Source of the DNA: Linyphia triangularis
Lineage: Eukaryota; Arthropoda; Arachnida; Araneae; Linyphiidae
Length of the DNA: 64,000 nucleotides
Reading direction: 5' to 3'
Assembly (NCBI GenBank): GCA_963978545.1
Contig: OZ021726.1
Span: 52,311,959-52,375,958 of the forward strand
Within the stretch, counting starts at the first letter, position 1, and each line of letters begins with the position of its first letter. Shown in pieces: positions 63,691 to 64,000 of the stretch. Under the pieces are notes generated by a model. The model did no database searches, was not told the DNA's origin, and saw nothing but the letters and a program-made list of their open reading frames with translations. Both the position numbers and the translations under genes were made by a program.

Positions 63691-64000
63691 TATTATTTTT
63701 TTCAATTCAATTTTATTTTATGGTGAGTCATGTTATGAGTTTCATACTTACCTTATTAATTATTATGCATATAATGAAAATCAATCTTCTGTATTTGTAA
63801 TTGAATCTTTTTTCAAATACAGTAATTCTAGTTTAAATGGTTCATAGTATAATTCAAATACAGAAAATTTAACCTGAAGTTATGGCCGGGAGTGCTTTGA
63901 AATTTGACTAGAAGAGTGCATAGTAACTCTATTCAAAATTTACATCTTGAACGAAATGTATTTGAAAAGAAACGTTTATAGAAACATTATTTTAGTGACA
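63691..64000. other. non-coding, nothing recognised
   Basis: A+T-rich sequence at the window edge. Confidence 0.4.

Overview
This window looks like non-coding nuclear DNA from an arthropod-like animal, possibly an arachnid. It is strongly A+T-rich and full of homopolymer and microsatellite tracts. Its transposon mix is eukaryotic: Helitron, Tc1/mariner, hAT, pogo/jerky, P-like with a THAP domain, TTAA-type, an LTR, a LINE and tRNA-derived SINEs. The organism call is inference only. I find no bacterial-style operons and no intact host protein-coding gene. By a rough calculation from base composition, nearly all longer open frames are no longer than chance predicts, and many begin at TTG. Those with recognisable content are broken transposases.

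Layout. 1-3.4 kb: a short hairpin motif in three copies, a 5'-truncated Helitron and a pogo/jerky transposase pseudogene. 4.6-5.6 kb: a 23-bp minisatellite beside a TTAA-flanked element that keeps a transposase-like C-terminal segment. 9.1-9.8 kb: a hAT relic. 11.1-12.0 kb: a full-length non-autonomous Helitron. 13.1-13.9 kb: a tRNA SINE with a perfect 12-bp target duplication, then a (GT)96 tract. 15.7-17.2 kb: a Tc1-like element with both terminal repeats. 19.8-21.6 kb: a second Tc1-like element split by a hAT relic related to the one at 9 kb. 22.6-23.4 kb: a 110-bp tandem array. 24.3-27.4 kb: three copies of one uncharacterised repeat family, the third nested in a mariner-type element. 27.9-30.5 kb: a 150-bp tandem family, a third Helitron and dispersed repeats.

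30.7-40.7 kb is mostly featureless, apart from a less A+T-rich island near 32.5 kb and a short Helitron at 35.5 kb. 40.7-41.5 kb: a solo LTR and a 21-bp minisatellite. 46.4, 57.2 and 59.0 kb: three copies of a second tRNA-derived SINE family. 49.9-51.5 kb: a P-like element with an 8-bp target duplication and a decayed THAP domain. 55.1-56.5 kb: a LINE reverse transcriptase tail and a G-rich degenerate tandem array. 60.3 kb: a 156-bp hairpin. 61.0-62.6 kb: a foldback element with very long inverted arms. 63.4-63.7 kb: a 270-bp (ATTT)n tract.

No gene here works with another in a pathway. The interest lies in transposon structure: nesting, internal repeats, palindromes that survive sequence change, and a few islands of less A+T-rich unique sequence that could be regulatory.
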